A stretch of 64,000 bases of DNA from QIAW01 sp035487295 (GCA_035487295.1 DATHMH010000042.1:124001-188000); one strand, 5' to 3'. Shown: positions 1 to 8,282, numbered from the stretch's first letter. Notes: generated by a model not told the origin, from the letters alone. Numbers and translations: made by a program.

Positions 1-73
1 TGATCTCGGTTGTTCCCTTTCCCAGCAGGCGGGCCTGAATGGCGTTTGCGATTTCTTCAACCAACATTGACAT
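1..73 (-). CDS. Partial CDS, probable LpxD N-terminus
   Basis: The first 67-73 bases read on the minus strand as the N-terminus of a protein that runs off the left edge. It begins MLVEEIANAIQARLL and continues into a GKGTTEI stretch. This resembles the start of UDP-3-O-acylglucosamine N-acyltransferase (LpxD), where an LxEIA helix is followed by a G-D/K-G-x-x-EI turn. It lies 8-14 bases downstream of a lipid A acyltransferase gene on the same strand, which fits a lipid A operon. ATG codons at 73 and 67 are both in frame. About 22 residues are visible, so the family call is an inference. Confidence 0.4.
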   Translation of the reverse strand, partial: MSMLVEEIANAIQARLLGKGTTEI

Positions 74-81
74 AGCGGGAC

Positions 82-1047
82 TCAGTATAGCGAAGGCTCC
101 CCCGCAGGGCGCGTCTTCCAGCGGCGATGCACCCACAACCACTGGTCGGGATATTTGCGCACATAGCTTTCAATGCTCTGATTGAACAGCCGCGTGTTGG
201 CAACGACGTCGGCTTCATCGTCTCCGGTGCGAATGAGCGCAAGCGCCGGGGCCATGTGCAGACGGTACTTGCCAATCTGCTCATCCCAGAAAGCGAAGCC
301 GGGCAGCACGGCTGCATCGGTTCGTAAGGCCACGCGCGCCAGTCCGCTGGCGGTGCAGGCCCGAACGCCAAAAAATTCCGCGAAGATGCCCTGCGGCGGA
401 GTCATGTTGGTATCCATGAGAATCCCTACGGTTTCCCCGTCGCGCACGGCTTTCAGGAGGCCGCGCGCGTAATCATCCTTATCGAAAATTTTATTGCCGT
501 GCAGCGTACGATAACGCCTGACCAGGCGGTCCACGTAGGGATTATCCAATCCGCGGGCCACGATGTGCATGGCGTGTCCGTGGATGGAATGCATGAACGA
601 CGAAAGCTCCCAGCCTCCCAGATGGGCGGTAAGAAACAGAACGCCCTTGCCGCGCGCGCGTGCCGCTTCAAAATTCTCGATGCCATCGTAAATGATGACA
701 TCAGAAACATTTTCCGCGGTGTACTGGGGAAATTTGCAGAACTCGGCGAGCTGGCGTCCCAGGTGCAAAAACAGGCGGCGCACCACCCGGCGGTGCTCAC
801 GCTTGCTCTTTTCCGGAAAGGCGATCTGCTGGTTGCGCATGCCGACCCAACGCAGGCGTCCTGATAGCAACCAAACCGCCCAGCCCAGGCTCATGCCGGC
901 AAAACGCGCCACCGGACGAGGTAGCGCCGCCAGGGTATGAAGCAGGACCCAAACCGGCGCGTACTCTAAACGGTGGCGAAACGTGCCCTGCACCGATGCA
1001 TCATCCGCCGAGATCGCCGTTTCCGGATTCACAGTATTAGCGCGCAT
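82..1047 (-). CDS. Lipid A biosynthesis lauroyl/myristoyl acyltransferase (LpxL/HtrB family)
   Basis: Predicted inner-membrane acyltransferase that adds a secondary acyl chain to the Kdo-lipid A precursor. An N-terminal hydrophobic segment (about residues 32-62) precedes a soluble domain with the HX4E catalytic motif HLGGWE (His142, Glu147), and later blocks such as GILMDTNM and the C-terminal WLWVHRRWK typical of the family. The length (about 321 residues) is normal. The frame is open up to an ATG at 1101, but those extra residues look non-native, so ATG 1047 is preferred; neither has a clear Shine-Dalgarno. The downstream neighbour is a probable lpxD, supporting the pathway. Which chain or position is acylated cannot be read from sequence. 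Confidence 0.85.
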   Translation of the reverse strand: MRANTVNPETAISADDASVQGTFRHRLEYAPVWVLLHTLAALPRPVARFAGMSLGWAVWLLSGRLRWVGMRNQQIAFPEKSKREHRRVVRRLFLHLGRQLAEFCKFPQYTAENVSDVIIYDGIENFEAARARGKGVLFLTAHLGGWELSSFMHSIHGHAMHIVARGLDNPYVDRLVRRYRTLHGNKIFDKDDYARGLLKAVRDGETVGILMDTNMTPPQGIFAEFFGVRACTASGLARVALRTDAAVLPGFAFWDEQIGKYRLHMAPALALIRTGDDEADVVANTRLFNQSIESYVRKYPDQWLWVHRRWKTRPAGEPSLY

Positions 1048-1177
1048 GCAGTCGAGAACCGAACTGGAAAAGCAGAACCCTGGAATGGGTGACGGTAGCA
1101 CTCATGGCCGCCAACGTCAACTTTCCAGCCGCGGTTGTTAGAATGAATGCGGTCATCTTACGACGGAGAAAAACACA

Positions 1178-1714
1178 ATGAACCGAACCCTGGGCCTGTT
1201 AACGGTATTTTGCATTCTCTCCCTTGCTGCGTGCAAGGTCAGCCAACCGGGAGAGACAGAAACCTCGATCATGAAAACCGTGGAGCGCACTGTTACGATT
1301 GGCGACAAAGACAAGAAAAGCCCTCTCACCTCAAGTCCTGACTTGATCAAAGAAGGCCAGGAACACTTTGGGCACCATTGCGGAATCTGCCACGGTTTAG
1401 ATGGCCATGCCACCGGAGTTCCCTTCGCGGCGCAGATGTCGCCCCCGGTTCCCGACTTAGGAGATAAAGATATCCAGGAATACACCGACGGCCAGCTCCA
1501 CTGGATCGTCGAAAACGGCATCGCCCCCTCCGGCATGCCCTCATGGAAAGGCATCCTGGAAGATGACGAGATGTGGAAGGTCGTCCTCTACATACGCAAC
1601 CTGCCGGCAAAAGGCAGCCTGGGCGCTCCCGAGATTTTTAAGGAAGAACAGGAAGAGCACGAGCAGATGGAAAAGGGCGGCAAGCCGGAGCATCATCATC
1701 ACGACGCGCACTGA
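1178..1714 (+). CDS. Lipoprotein c-type cytochrome with His-rich tail
   Basis: Predicted exported monohaem cytochrome c. The N-terminus is a lipoprotein signal with lipobox LAAC (Cys19). The haem-binding CGICH lies at residues 68-72 and a likely distal methionine (SGMPSW) near 120, the order expected for a class I cytochrome c or the cytochrome subunit of an electron-transfer chain. The last 25 residues are Glu/His-rich, ending HHHHDAH, which suggests metal binding. A GGAG sequence precedes the ATG at a suitable distance. It stands alone between divergent lpxL and a gap, so its redox partner is unknown. Confidence 0.85.
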   Translation: MNRTLGLLTVFCILSLAACKVSQPGETETSIMKTVERTVTIGDKDKKSPLTSSPDLIKEGQEHFGHHCGICHGLDGHATGVPFAAQMSPPVPDLGDKDIQEYTDGQLHWIVENGIAPSGMPSWKGILEDDEMWKVVLYIRNLPAKGSLGAPEIFKEEQEEHEQMEKGGKPEHHHHDAH

Positions 1715-2167
1715 GGGGAAAACAGGGGGTGTACCCCCACCCCCTTGCTGAGCAAGGGTATGTGAGTTAGACCGTTTAGATTGAATGAGATAGCGAGGTC
1801 AGTTCCAACTTTCTCAGCGACAAGCTCCAAGCTGGAGTTGCCTGTTGCCGGGTTCGGCACACACGCAAGCCTGCTGTGTTTCTCTGGCGATAAATTCTCA
1901 AAGACCTAATGAGGTTTTCCCTAGGGGCACCTGAGGACAAATGATGGCAGCATTTGGTCACGAAGTGGAAAAGTGATATCAGATTGCGCGATTGCGGGCA
2001 GTTTTTCAGCTTTTAGTTTTCTGCTTTTAGCTTGTTAGCTTAGAGCTTTACTCAAAAATCTGATGAATGAGGCGATGTAGTTCTGGAGTACAATCCTTGC
2101 AGTTTTCCAGGTCAAAGAGGAAATTCCGCGGCGGGATTCTTCACTCGAACCCACAAGGGGATACGTT
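1715..2167. other. Intergenic region with two hairpins and TTTTAGCTT-like word repeat
   Basis: No gene is supported here. Just after the cytochrome stop are two perfect small inverted repeats, at 1725-1738 and 1742-1758 (CCCTTGCT/AGCAAGGG); neither has a T-run, so a terminator role is uncertain. At 2007-2055 there is a stuttering array of a TTTTAGCTT-like word. The remainder leads into the secreted-protein gene at 2168. Confidence 0.5.
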
Positions 2168-2722
2168 ATGACACGTGCGAAACAGTTGCTCACGTTCTCA
2201 ATTTGTGTGCTGATCACCCTGGCCGCCAGTTCCTGGGCGCAGGACGAAAAAGGCAGCCTCGATGCGGCGACTCGCGTTTACACCTCGAAGAATTTGAGCT
2301 ACTCCATCAAGTTGCCCGAAGGATGGAAGCTTAACGACGCCCTAAAATCCGAAGAATTTTTCGGTAAAAGCAGCAACGACGATCTGGGCGCTAATGTGAG
2401 CGTTCTGCAGGCGAGCACGCCGTTGAGTGACAAGGCCGTAGTTCAACACATTGACCTGACACAGTTCGAAAGCAAATTGGACGAGATGACGCACCAGGCC
2501 GGCGCTCCGGCGCGCCGCATCAACGGGACGGCGCTCTCAGAAGGACAACATCTCACGGTCTTCACCATCGCCATCAAGCCACGCGATGACGCGAAGATTA
2601 TCCAGTTAACCATCTGGGGTCCGGTCGAGGACATGAAACGCCCAGAGATCAGTAAGGACGTTGACCTTCTTCTTTCGAGCTTCAAGCCTGCGCCTGCCGA
2701 CACGGAGAAGAGCCACCCTTAA
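2168..2722 (+). CDS. Secreted protein of unknown function, PsbP-like
   Basis: 184 residues with a clear Sec signal peptide (cleavage near residue 24, SSWA/QD). The mature part begins with an YTSKNLSYSIKLPEGW segment, a pattern shared with PsbP/DUF1795-type small periplasmic proteins, and ends with a flexible tail. A similar layout is seen in the lipoprotein at 44105-44680 (VQFSYYSNW...), so the two may be distant relatives. No catalytic motif is visible. The true role is unknown. Confidence 0.7.
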   Translation: MTRAKQLLTFSICVLITLAASSWAQDEKGSLDAATRVYTSKNLSYSIKLPEGWKLNDALKSEEFFGKSSNDDLGANVSVLQASTPLSDKAVVQHIDLTQFESKLDEMTHQAGAPARRINGTALSEGQHLTVFTIAIKPRDDAKIIQLTIWGPVEDMKRPEISKDVDLLLSSFKPAPADTEKSHP

Positions 2723-2783
2723 GGCGCAACAAGTTTCGCAGGCTATGGGCGGCGGTACCAAAATGCAGCGTTACAAAAAAGTA

Positions 2784-2808
2784 AGAGACGTAGCGGAGCT
2801 ACGTCTCT
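2784..2808. repeat. REP-like hairpin, AGAGACGTA family, copy 1
   Basis: Perfect inverted repeat AGAGACGTAGC / GCTACGTCTCT with a 3-base loop, in the spacer after the gene ending at 2722. Related copies lie at 7602-7625 and 61852-61874, so this is a small dispersed repeat rather than a single-site terminator. Confidence 0.75.
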
Positions 2809-2879
2809 ACCAGACATCAAACCAAACATCGGATTTAATCAGCCACCCAACTGCAAAATTGTCATAGCTGCCGCGACCA

Positions 2880-3806
2880 TCACCTGAGCTTTGGCGTTGT
2901 TGGGTCGGGTTTGTCTTGAGTTTGGCTGCTGCTGTCGCCCATGGCATTGCTTGCCGGCTGTGCTTGGCTTGCAGGCTGGGCTGGCATCGTTGAATTCTGA
3001 TCGGGTGCGGAGCTGCCTGTGGTTGCGGGAGCGGCTGTCGTTGCCGCCGCGCTTGATGTTGTGGGGCTTGAGTTCGACGCGGACGGGGTTGATGTGCTGG
3101 CGCCTGCTGTTGTGGTTGCGCTCGCGGGCGTGTTGACTTTGTTGTATTTGGCTACGGCTTCGAGGAACGGATGGGCTTCTTCTGGAGCGATGACGGCGCC
3201 GGTCAGCAGAAGCTTGAACGGGATCATGCGTCCGTAGAAGGCGCGAGTGTCGTCTTTATGCTGCTTCACTACGGCGCCGTTCAGGCTCACGCCGGCAAAC
3301 AGGCCGCGGGCGCGAGAGTACGTCAGGATCTCGGCGCGCATTGAGATATCTGTCATTCCCTCCGCCAGGCGGCCTACAGGGCCGGCTGCCGCCGAGGCGT
3401 CGGCGCCCAGCTTGAAGTGGCTTGAGAGCAAGGCCTGCATGCCGTGCTGGTTCATCACCAGCATGACCAGATCCACGGCCTGGCCGCCGATCTGGAACCC
3501 GAAGCTGCCACCCTCGATGCGGAAGAAGGCAGGGGCGCTCCAGCCGTTGGGGTTGCGGCAGGTGACCACGCCTTTGCCCAGCGCCGCTCCAAAGCCAAAG
3601 CCGGCTTTGAGCATGGAGGGGACTACGGCCACGCATTCGGCCGAATCCATGACCTGCTGCGGTATGCCGTGGTCGGGCGCACCCATGACTTCATCGAGCA
3701 CTTGTCCGGCTTGCTGAATGCGTTCAATGTCTTTTTCGCGATCATCCGCCAGGCAAGAGCCAAACAACGCCAGAACTACGAGAGAGAGAAGCAGAGTTTT
3801 CTTCAT
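2880..3806 (-). CDS. SYLF-domain (Ysc84-like) secreted lipid-binding protein with low-complexity tail
   Basis: A signal peptide (MKKTLLLSLVVLALFGSCLADD) is followed by a SYLF/Ysc84 domain (about residues 25-225), recognised from the cluster of segments VAVVPSMLKAGFGFGAALGKG, GGSFGFQIGGQAVDLVMLV and FAGVSLNGAVV. In eukaryotes the domain binds phosphoinositides; in bacteria these are periplasmic or outer-membrane-associated proteins of unclear role. The last about 85 residues are a Ser/Thr/Ala/Pro/Gln-rich unstructured tail. The frame is open to 3887, but the ATG at 3806 starts the signal peptide and is preferred. Confidence 0.85.
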   Translation of the reverse strand: MKKTLLLSLVVLALFGSCLADDREKDIERIQQAGQVLDEVMGAPDHGIPQQVMDSAECVAVVPSMLKAGFGFGAALGKGVVTCRNPNGWSAPAFFRIEGGSFGFQIGGQAVDLVMLVMNQHGMQALLSSHFKLGADASAAAGPVGRLAEGMTDISMRAEILTYSRARGLFAGVSLNGAVVKQHKDDTRAFYGRMIPFKLLLTGAVIAPEEAHPFLEAVAKYNKVNTPASATTTAGASTSTPSASNSSPTTSSAAATTAAPATTGSSAPDQNSTMPAQPASQAQPASNAMGDSSSQTQDKPDPTTPKLR

Positions 3807-4071
3807 ACACCTACCCTTCCGGGGAGAAAATTTTCGTTCTGTTATGAGAATAGCCCGAAATGGGCTACTAGTGTAGATGCGATGCACCAGCAGAGTAGAT
3901 GCCTGGAAGAAGAAGCTCCTAGCTTCTAGCTGTTTCTAAGTTTTAACGATGCGAACAGGCTTCTACGTTCAAAAACAGCTAGTAGCTAGCAGCTCTTCGA
4001 ATTGATGGTGGGTGTAACCCGTCTAAATCCGGAAGATTTGAGTGTGCTTATGATTAACGCTGAGAAAAATT

Positions 4072-4114
4072 AAAAAGGGTTGGAACCGGCGACCCTCGTT
4101 ACCAGATCCAACCC
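4072..4114 (-). terminator. Candidate intrinsic terminator (leftward)
   Basis: Arms GGGTTGGAACCGG (4077-4089) and CCAGATCCAACCC (4102-4114) pair at 11 of 13 positions. Read on the minus strand the stem is followed directly by a TTTTT tract and more T/A bases. It lies about 350 bases past the stop of the LuxR-type gene, so it may end that transcript or an unannotated small RNA. Confidence 0.5.
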
Positions 4115-4410
4115 CGTCTCCCAGGTTCTGTGGTAGGTGAAGAGAGTATGCCTTCCAACTGGAAATCGAACAACATCACCTTTGGCAGTGTACCAACAGG
4201 AATTAGGACATGTACTTTAGTAACCTATTTCGGGAAGTTCGGTAATGCCTTCCCAGTAATCTTTTTACTTCGCTTTTGTTACTTTGGAGTTAAGGACGGC
4301 ACTAGAGGACCTTAAAGGAAGCTAACTGAATAAAGTCCTTTTTATGGCGTTCCACTTCAATGGGTGCATGCCCTGCGGCAGCAAGGAAGGGTTATTCTCC
4401 AGCGACTTAC

Positions 4411-4430
4411 GGCACAGCTAAAGCTGTGCC
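4411..4430. repeat. REP-like hairpin (GGCACAGCT type)
   Basis: Perfect inverted repeat GGCACAGCT-AA-AGCTGTGCC. A related hairpin (GGCACGGCTGAAGCCGTACC) is at 8430-8449. Both are in spacers and fit a dispersed palindromic repeat family. Confidence 0.6.
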
Positions 4431-4461
4431 CTTCCGAAAGATCTTCCACGAAAAAAGAACT

Positions 4462-5121
4462 CTACTTATTCGCGGTGACCAGCGAATGGGTGATGGCGTG
4501 GACCGAGAGCGCTATCCGGTTCTGGACGCCCACTTTGCGCATCAGTTTGGCCACGTGGGCCTTTACGGTGCGCTCCTCGATGCCCAGAGCGGCGCCAATC
4601 TCTTTGTTGGAGCGGCCTACGACCAGCAGTTCCAGGACCTCTTTTTCGCGGTCGGTGAAGGTGACGCGTCCGGCCGGGAAGATGCGTCCGGGGCTGGCGC
4701 TGACGCGCTCAATAAACATGGAAAGCACGCGCCGGGGGGCCCAGACCGAACCCTGGTGCACGATGCGGATCGCCATAATGAAGTCCGAGGGGGCCGCGGC
4801 CTCGTCAACGTAGCCCTTGGCGCCGGCGGCAATGGCCTTCAAAATGGTCTCATCGTCGGCCCCGGAGCCAACCACGATGATGCGCAAATCAGGGCGCGAT
4901 GCCTTCAAACTGGCCATCACGTCAAACAGGTTCTGGGCGCTCCGGCTGCCTAGTAAGACCAAGTCCACGTTAGACTTAGACTGCAACTCGGTCAGCGTGG
5001 CGGCGCTCAGTTCCAGGTCGGCTTCGGTATCAAACAGGGTGCGGAAACCCACGAAGCGCAAAGGGTCGCTTTCCACCACGGCGATATTAATCTTCGGTTT
5101 TTTCATAGGGGCAGCTTTCAT
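4462..5121 (-). CDS. NarL/FixJ-type transcriptional regulator with degenerate receiver
   Basis: 219 residues: a response-regulator receiver (about 10-125), linker, and LuxR-type helix-turn-helix (about 150-210) with the canonical LTxREKEVLELL...SNKEIG...TVKAHV pattern in slightly diverged form. The acidic pocket (VVESDP) and the conserved Lys (GAKGYV) are kept, but the phosphoacceptor position after the third strand reads DLVLLGS, with Gly where Asp is expected. It is therefore probably an atypical regulator not controlled by aspartyl phosphorylation. There is no adjacent kinase gene. A second ATG at 5106 is an alternative start. Confidence 0.85.
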   Translation of the reverse strand: MKAAPMKKPKINIAVVESDPLRFVGFRTLFDTEADLELSAATLTELQSKSNVDLVLLGSRSAQNLFDVMASLKASRPDLRIIVVGSGADDETILKAIAAGAKGYVDEAAAPSDFIMAIRIVHQGSVWAPRRVLSMFIERVSASPGRIFPAGRVTFTDREKEVLELLVVGRSNKEIGAALGIEERTVKAHVAKLMRKVGVQNRIALSVHAITHSLVTANK

Positions 5122-5209
5122 TATATTTACCTAGAATATAGTGGGCGTAGGATATCTTGATTTGTTATATCTGGAAAGGGGGGAGAACCCCTTCTCTCAT
5201 GGAGGCAGC

Positions 5210-5656
5210 ATGGTGCGACGATTCCGCTTGGTTGTGGTTTTGGCGCTGCTGGGCATAATTCTGGCCGGCGCCCAGGAGCCAACACAACAGAAATACCAGC
5301 CCAAATACGCCGGGGACCCGGCCCGGTCGCAATCTGAGGCATTAGCGTTGGGCTACATGAAGACAATTTTGTATGCCCAGAATCTCTACCGTAAGAAGCA
5401 CGCCAAGTTTGCCCCTTCGCTGACGGCCCTGGTGGGTTCGGGATCGTTTACCCGCCGCATGGTCAACCCCGAGCGCGGCGACTATGAAGTCAGCTACCAT
5501 CCAGGAGGAGCTTCGCATTTCTCCATTCAGATGACGCCCAAACTGATGGATGCAACCCACCGTTCTTTCTGGGTCAGTGAAAATGGAATCATTCATGCAG
5601 AAGAAGACAAGCCCGCGACCGCGGATTCACCGGTGCTGAGGGCGGACAATAGTTAG
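5210..5656 (+). CDS. Secreted protein of unknown function, pilin-like C-terminal layout
   Basis: About 148 residues starting at ATG 5210, which has a GGAGG ribosome-binding site 4-5 bases upstream. An N-terminal signal peptide (VVVLALLGIILAGA) precedes a mature region with a helix (ALGYMKTILYAQNLYRKKH) and FAPSLTALVG, a spacing seen in many acidobacterial type IV pilin-related secreted proteins, but there is no prepilin-peptidase motif. The function is unknown. It converges with the gene at 5780, separated by a long stem-loop. Confidence 0.7.
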   Translation: MVRRFRLVVVLALLGIILAGAQEPTQQKYQPKYAGDPARSQSEALALGYMKTILYAQNLYRKKHAKFAPSLTALVGSGSFTRRMVNPERGDYEVSYHPGGASHFSIQMTPKLMDATHRSFWVSENGIIHAEEDKPATADSPVLRADNS

Positions 5657-5675
5657 GAATAATTATGAAGTAAGA

Positions 5676-5785
5676 AGTTGGAAGTACGATTTACGATTTT
5701 TGATTTACGAATTACGAATTACATGCTTCTTTCAATCGCAAATTTTAAATCGTACTTCGTAAATCGTACTTCCTACTTCCTATTT
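5676..5785. repeat. Stuttering ATTTACGA-word stem-loop between convergent genes
   Basis: Perfect 17-bp arms GGAAGTACGATTTACGA (5680-5696) and its complement (5757-5773) enclose further copies of the word ATTTACGA. It sits exactly between the convergent stops at 5656 and 5780. A second element built from the same word is at 57038-57096, also between convergent genes. It may act as a two-way transcription barrier (inference). Confidence 0.7.
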
Positions 5786-6442
5786 CCCCTGGGAAATCAA
5801 GACTGCATCCAGCCCGGACTTGGCGATGACGGGCGAGGCGCCTGAAGAAATTGCGGCGAATTCCGCTCCCAAGGTAAATCCGTTGCAATAGCCAAGGGAG
5901 CTGCCGCTCCTGCATGCGGGCATGCTCTGCAGATTGGCATGTCTTGCCGCGAAACCTGCCGCGAATCCGGCATCGAGTTCCTGGTTGCTGCCGATGTAGG
6001 TCTTCAAGCTGTCGGCCACAATGCTGGCTGCCATTGCTGCTCGAAAATTGCGGGAGTGAATGGAATCGTCATATCCCTGGCTGAATCCTTCGCGATAGCC
6101 CTGGCGGAAGGTGTTTCTGTCGCCAAAACTGGACTGATATCCGGAAAAAGCATCGCGATATTCACGAATGTCGTTCAGTTTGCGGTCGGTCCGGCCGACG
6201 TGATAATCGAGATCGGCGATGTGATACCCCTGCTCGTATCCATGAATGAAGCCGTGCGCAAAAGTTGAGCGCTGATACAAGGCGCTGCCCGGGTCTACGC
6301 TGGTGTGGCGCTCGCCGACGGCCGAGCCAGAGCGCGACTGGCTAGCAGAACGTGGCTGGTAGCGCTGCTGGGCCGGCGCCAGGATACACAAAAGCGTGGC
6401 GGGCAAAAGAACGGACTGCAAAATCATTTTCAGCCGGGGCAT
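5780..6442 (-). CDS. Secreted protein with FxxGFxxGYxxGY repeats
   Basis: About 220 residues from ATG 6442, with a signal peptide (LLPATLLCILAPAQQ). The mature part carries two copies of a Gly-aromatic helical motif, FAHGFIHGYEQGYHIADLD and TFRQGYREGFSQGYDD, followed by a Gly/Ala-rich segment. Regular small-residue spacing suggests helix packing or membrane-surface association. I do not recognise the family. It lies immediately before another exported protein gene on the same strand (gap 74 bases). Confidence 0.65.
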   Translation of the reverse strand: MPRLKMILQSVLLPATLLCILAPAQQRYQPRSASQSRSGSAVGERHTSVDPGSALYQRSTFAHGFIHGYEQGYHIADLDYHVGRTDRKLNDIREYRDAFSGYQSSFGDRNTFRQGYREGFSQGYDDSIHSRNFRAAMAASIVADSLKTYIGSNQELDAGFAAGFAARHANLQSMPACRSGSSLGYCNGFTLGAEFAAISSGASPVIAKSGLDAVLISQGK

Positions 6443-6516
6443 GGTCTTTACGTACCTCAAATTCTCTTGCTATTGAGATGTACGCACCAGAACTGAAGAT
6501 GTCACTTGTCAAAACG

Positions 6517-7281
6517 TCAGGATGCGCCCACGACACTTTGCGCCTTGCCATCCACAAAAACCACTCGCAAAGGCCTGCCGGCATTGGCATAGCGCAGCAC
6601 GCGCTCGGAGCTTCCATAGGATTCCAAGGTTCCGACGCCGATGGCAAACTGCACCTGCAGCTCATTCATGCCAGCACGGGCTTCATGGCGGTCGATGGCG
6701 CTCCAGGTATCGGAAGGCCAGTGCTGGTAAAGCTGGTGTGGGTCCTGATAGTAGAGAAGGTCGTCGGCAAGAATCTGGTAGTCGCCATCAACCACGCGGC
6801 CGATGGAGAAAGCGTAAGTCTTGCCCTCTTTTTCGAAGATTGCCAACAGCTCCTGGCTCAGGCGATGAATGCGTATCTTTGAATTGGAATTGGAGTTCGG
6901 AACGGTCTGCCACTGCATGCTCTCCGGGGAGGGCTGCTGGACTACATCCTTCACCTCGACCTGTTCGATTGGGCCCATGAGGCCGGCCTCGTGATTAAAG
7001 TCGGCGCGCTTGCCAGCGGTGTTGTAGGGATAGTAGGTGAGCTGGTATCCAGCGCGTATCCAGACCGGCTTGCCCACTAGCTGCCGCAATGAAGCCAGAT
7101 CGTAGGCGTGGAGCTTGCGTGGAACCACGTAATCGTCAGCCGTCAGCTTAATGGAGGGCGCATGAGCAGGAAGGCGCGCCGGTTCGCGGCGGCTGCGCAT
7201 AATCAGGGCCAGGCGAATTCCCGCCGCAAACATGACAATGAAAAGAACAATCTGCACTCGTTTGTGGATTTCACGTGGCAT
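6517..7281 (-). CDS. Membrane-anchored protein of unknown function
   Basis: 254 residues. A single N-terminal transmembrane segment (about 9-27, VQIVLFIVMFAAGIRLALI) is followed by a soluble domain of about 225 residues presumably outside the cytoplasm. Motifs such as WIRAGYQLTYYPYN and LLYYQDPHQLYQHWP are distinctive, but I cannot name a family. It is probably cotranscribed with the Gly-repeat protein at 5780-6442. Confidence 0.6.
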   Translation of the reverse strand: MPREIHKRVQIVLFIVMFAAGIRLALIMRSRREPARLPAHAPSIKLTADDYVVPRKLHAYDLASLRQLVGKPVWIRAGYQLTYYPYNTAGKRADFNHEAGLMGPIEQVEVKDVVQQPSPESMQWQTVPNSNSNSKIRIHRLSQELLAIFEKEGKTYAFSIGRVVDGDYQILADDLLYYQDPHQLYQHWPSDTWSAIDRHEARAGMNELQVQFAIGVGTLESYGSSERVLRYANAGRPLRVVFVDGKAQSVVGAS

Positions 7282-7680
7282 CGCTGGTTTGCGCTCCCCA
7301 CAACATGGAAATTAATCTTACTTATAAATGATCTTACTTAAGGTTTATTCCGTGGCTGCCTAAGATTTTTATTGCATAGCCTGAAGGAACAAACAAACGC
7401 ATACTCCACTCACCTTAACCCTAATCCGATGGAGTTCGTCGGAGCTTGCTGCGCATAATCCTGGGGGAAACGGTGCAGTCAAGCTCATACGGTTTCAATT
7501 GGTACCATCTACCTCGCTGATTAAACGGTCTGCGAGGTAGTTGTGTTTTTGGAATAACCTCAAAATTGGGGCCCGACAAAGGCGGTTATAAGCCTTCGAG
7601 AAGAGACGTAACAAGCTACGTCTCTACCAGGGCAGTGTGGTTGTTCAGCATCGCCCAGCACTCCCTGCTAAACTATCTGC
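7282..7680. other. Intergenic region with a plus-strand terminator-like hairpin and a repeat
   Basis: A 400-base gap. CTACCTCGC (7509-7517) pairs with GCGAGGTAG (7532-7540) and is followed by TTGTGTTTTT, which looks like an intrinsic terminator for plus-strand transcription, yet no gene lies upstream on that strand. The 7300-7508 segment could therefore be a small RNA; I could not match it to 6S, tmRNA, SRP or RNase P. An AGAGACGTA-family hairpin is at 7602-7625. Confidence 0.4.
7602..7625. repeat. REP-like hairpin, AGAGACGTA family, copy 2
   Basis: Arms AGAGACGTA and TACGTCTCT around ACAAGC; the same family as 2784-2808 and 61852-61874. It lies about 55 bases before the SufT-like gene. Confidence 0.7.
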
Positions 7681-8001
7681 ATGGCGGTTACGCAGGACGA
7701 CGTCTTCACGGCCCTCCAGGACTGTTACGATCCTGAGATTCCGGTCAACATCGTTGATCTGGGGCTGATTTATGAAATCCGGGTCACGCCTCCTCAGCCC
7801 GCGGGCACGCAAGACGTGGAAGTTGTTATGACGATGACTTCGCCGGGATGTCCTTCGCACGTGATGATTGGAGACCAGGTGAAAGACAGGGTCCATAAGA
7901 TGCCTGGCGTTAGAGACGTAAAAGTCGAAGTCGTGTGGATGCCACCCTGGACCCCGGAGCGGCTGAGTGCCGCTGCCAAAAAACAGCTTGGGATCGAATA
8001 A
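7681..8001 (+). CDS. MIP18/DUF59 family protein, SufT-like Fe-S assembly factor
   Basis: 106 residues, a complete MIP18 (DUF59) domain: CYDPEIPVNIVDLGLIYEI at the start and the TSPGCPSHVMI loop carrying the conserved Cys. Family members (SufT, PaaD, MIP18/FAM96) help mature Fe-S proteins or specific oxygenases. The stand-alone form and the absence of phenylacetate genes nearby favour the SufT-like role. Start ATG 7681. Confidence 0.85.
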   Translation: MAVTQDDVFTALQDCYDPEIPVNIVDLGLIYEIRVTPPQPAGTQDVEVVMTMTSPGCPSHVMIGDQVKDRVHKMPGVRDVKVEVVWMPPWTPERLSAAAKKQLGIE

Positions 8002-8018
8002 GACTCTGTGGCACGCCG

Positions 8019-8282
8019 CTATCTCTGGGGCATGACTTCGCGCCAGTCGCCCCGGCTGATCTGCTCGCCGATACGCGACATAACAGCAACGATCTGATTA
8101 CCCTTCTCGAGATAATAGGGCGCATTGCGCCATAGCGCCTCCACCTTCTCGGGATACTCAGCCGCCAGCGCAACCGCGCCGACTGTAGCGAAGGCAATGC
8201 CGGCCCCGCGGCGTCCGGTAAGCAGGAAGAATGTGCCTGCTCCGAGAGATCCGAAAATCAGTGCGCGTTTCCAGTTTTGCAT
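8019..8282 (-). CDS. Small protein of unknown function with hydrophobic N-terminal half
   Basis: 87 residues. Two short hydrophobic stretches (about 7-22 and 25-41) with Gly-rich turns (GSLGAGTFFLLTGRRGAG) are followed by an amphipathic tail. It is convergent with the SufT-like gene (17-base gap). No family is recognised; similar small membrane-associated proteins are common in Acidobacteriota. Confidence 0.6.
   Translation of the reverse strand: MQNWKRALIFGSLGAGTFFLLTGRRGAGIAFATVGAVALAAEYPEKVEALWRNAPYYLEKGNQIVAVMSRIGEQISRGDWREVMPQR

Larger units (their letters stand above)
3807..4461. other. Long intergenic region
   Basis: About 650 bases with no convincing gene; a 61-codon plus-strand frame at 4130 lacks coding character. 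Contents: a stuttering TAGCT-word inverted repeat at 3907-3999, a terminator-like hairpin on the minus strand (4072-4114) and a REP-like hairpin at 4411-4430. The unexplained 4115-4400 segment could hold a non-coding RNA but shows no family I recognise. Confidence 0.4.

Noticed and set aside
4077..4114. Possible tRNA fragment (GGAACCGGCGACCCTC looks like the complement of a T-arm)
   Set aside because: No full cloverleaf can be drawn; the arms form a terminator-like stem with a T-run on the minus strand instead.
4130..4315. 61-codon plus-strand ORF
   Set aside because: No coding character, no ribosome-binding site, no domain.
7300..7560. 6S RNA or tmRNA candidate
   Set aside because: No matching 5'/3' closing stem, tag or T-arm was found.
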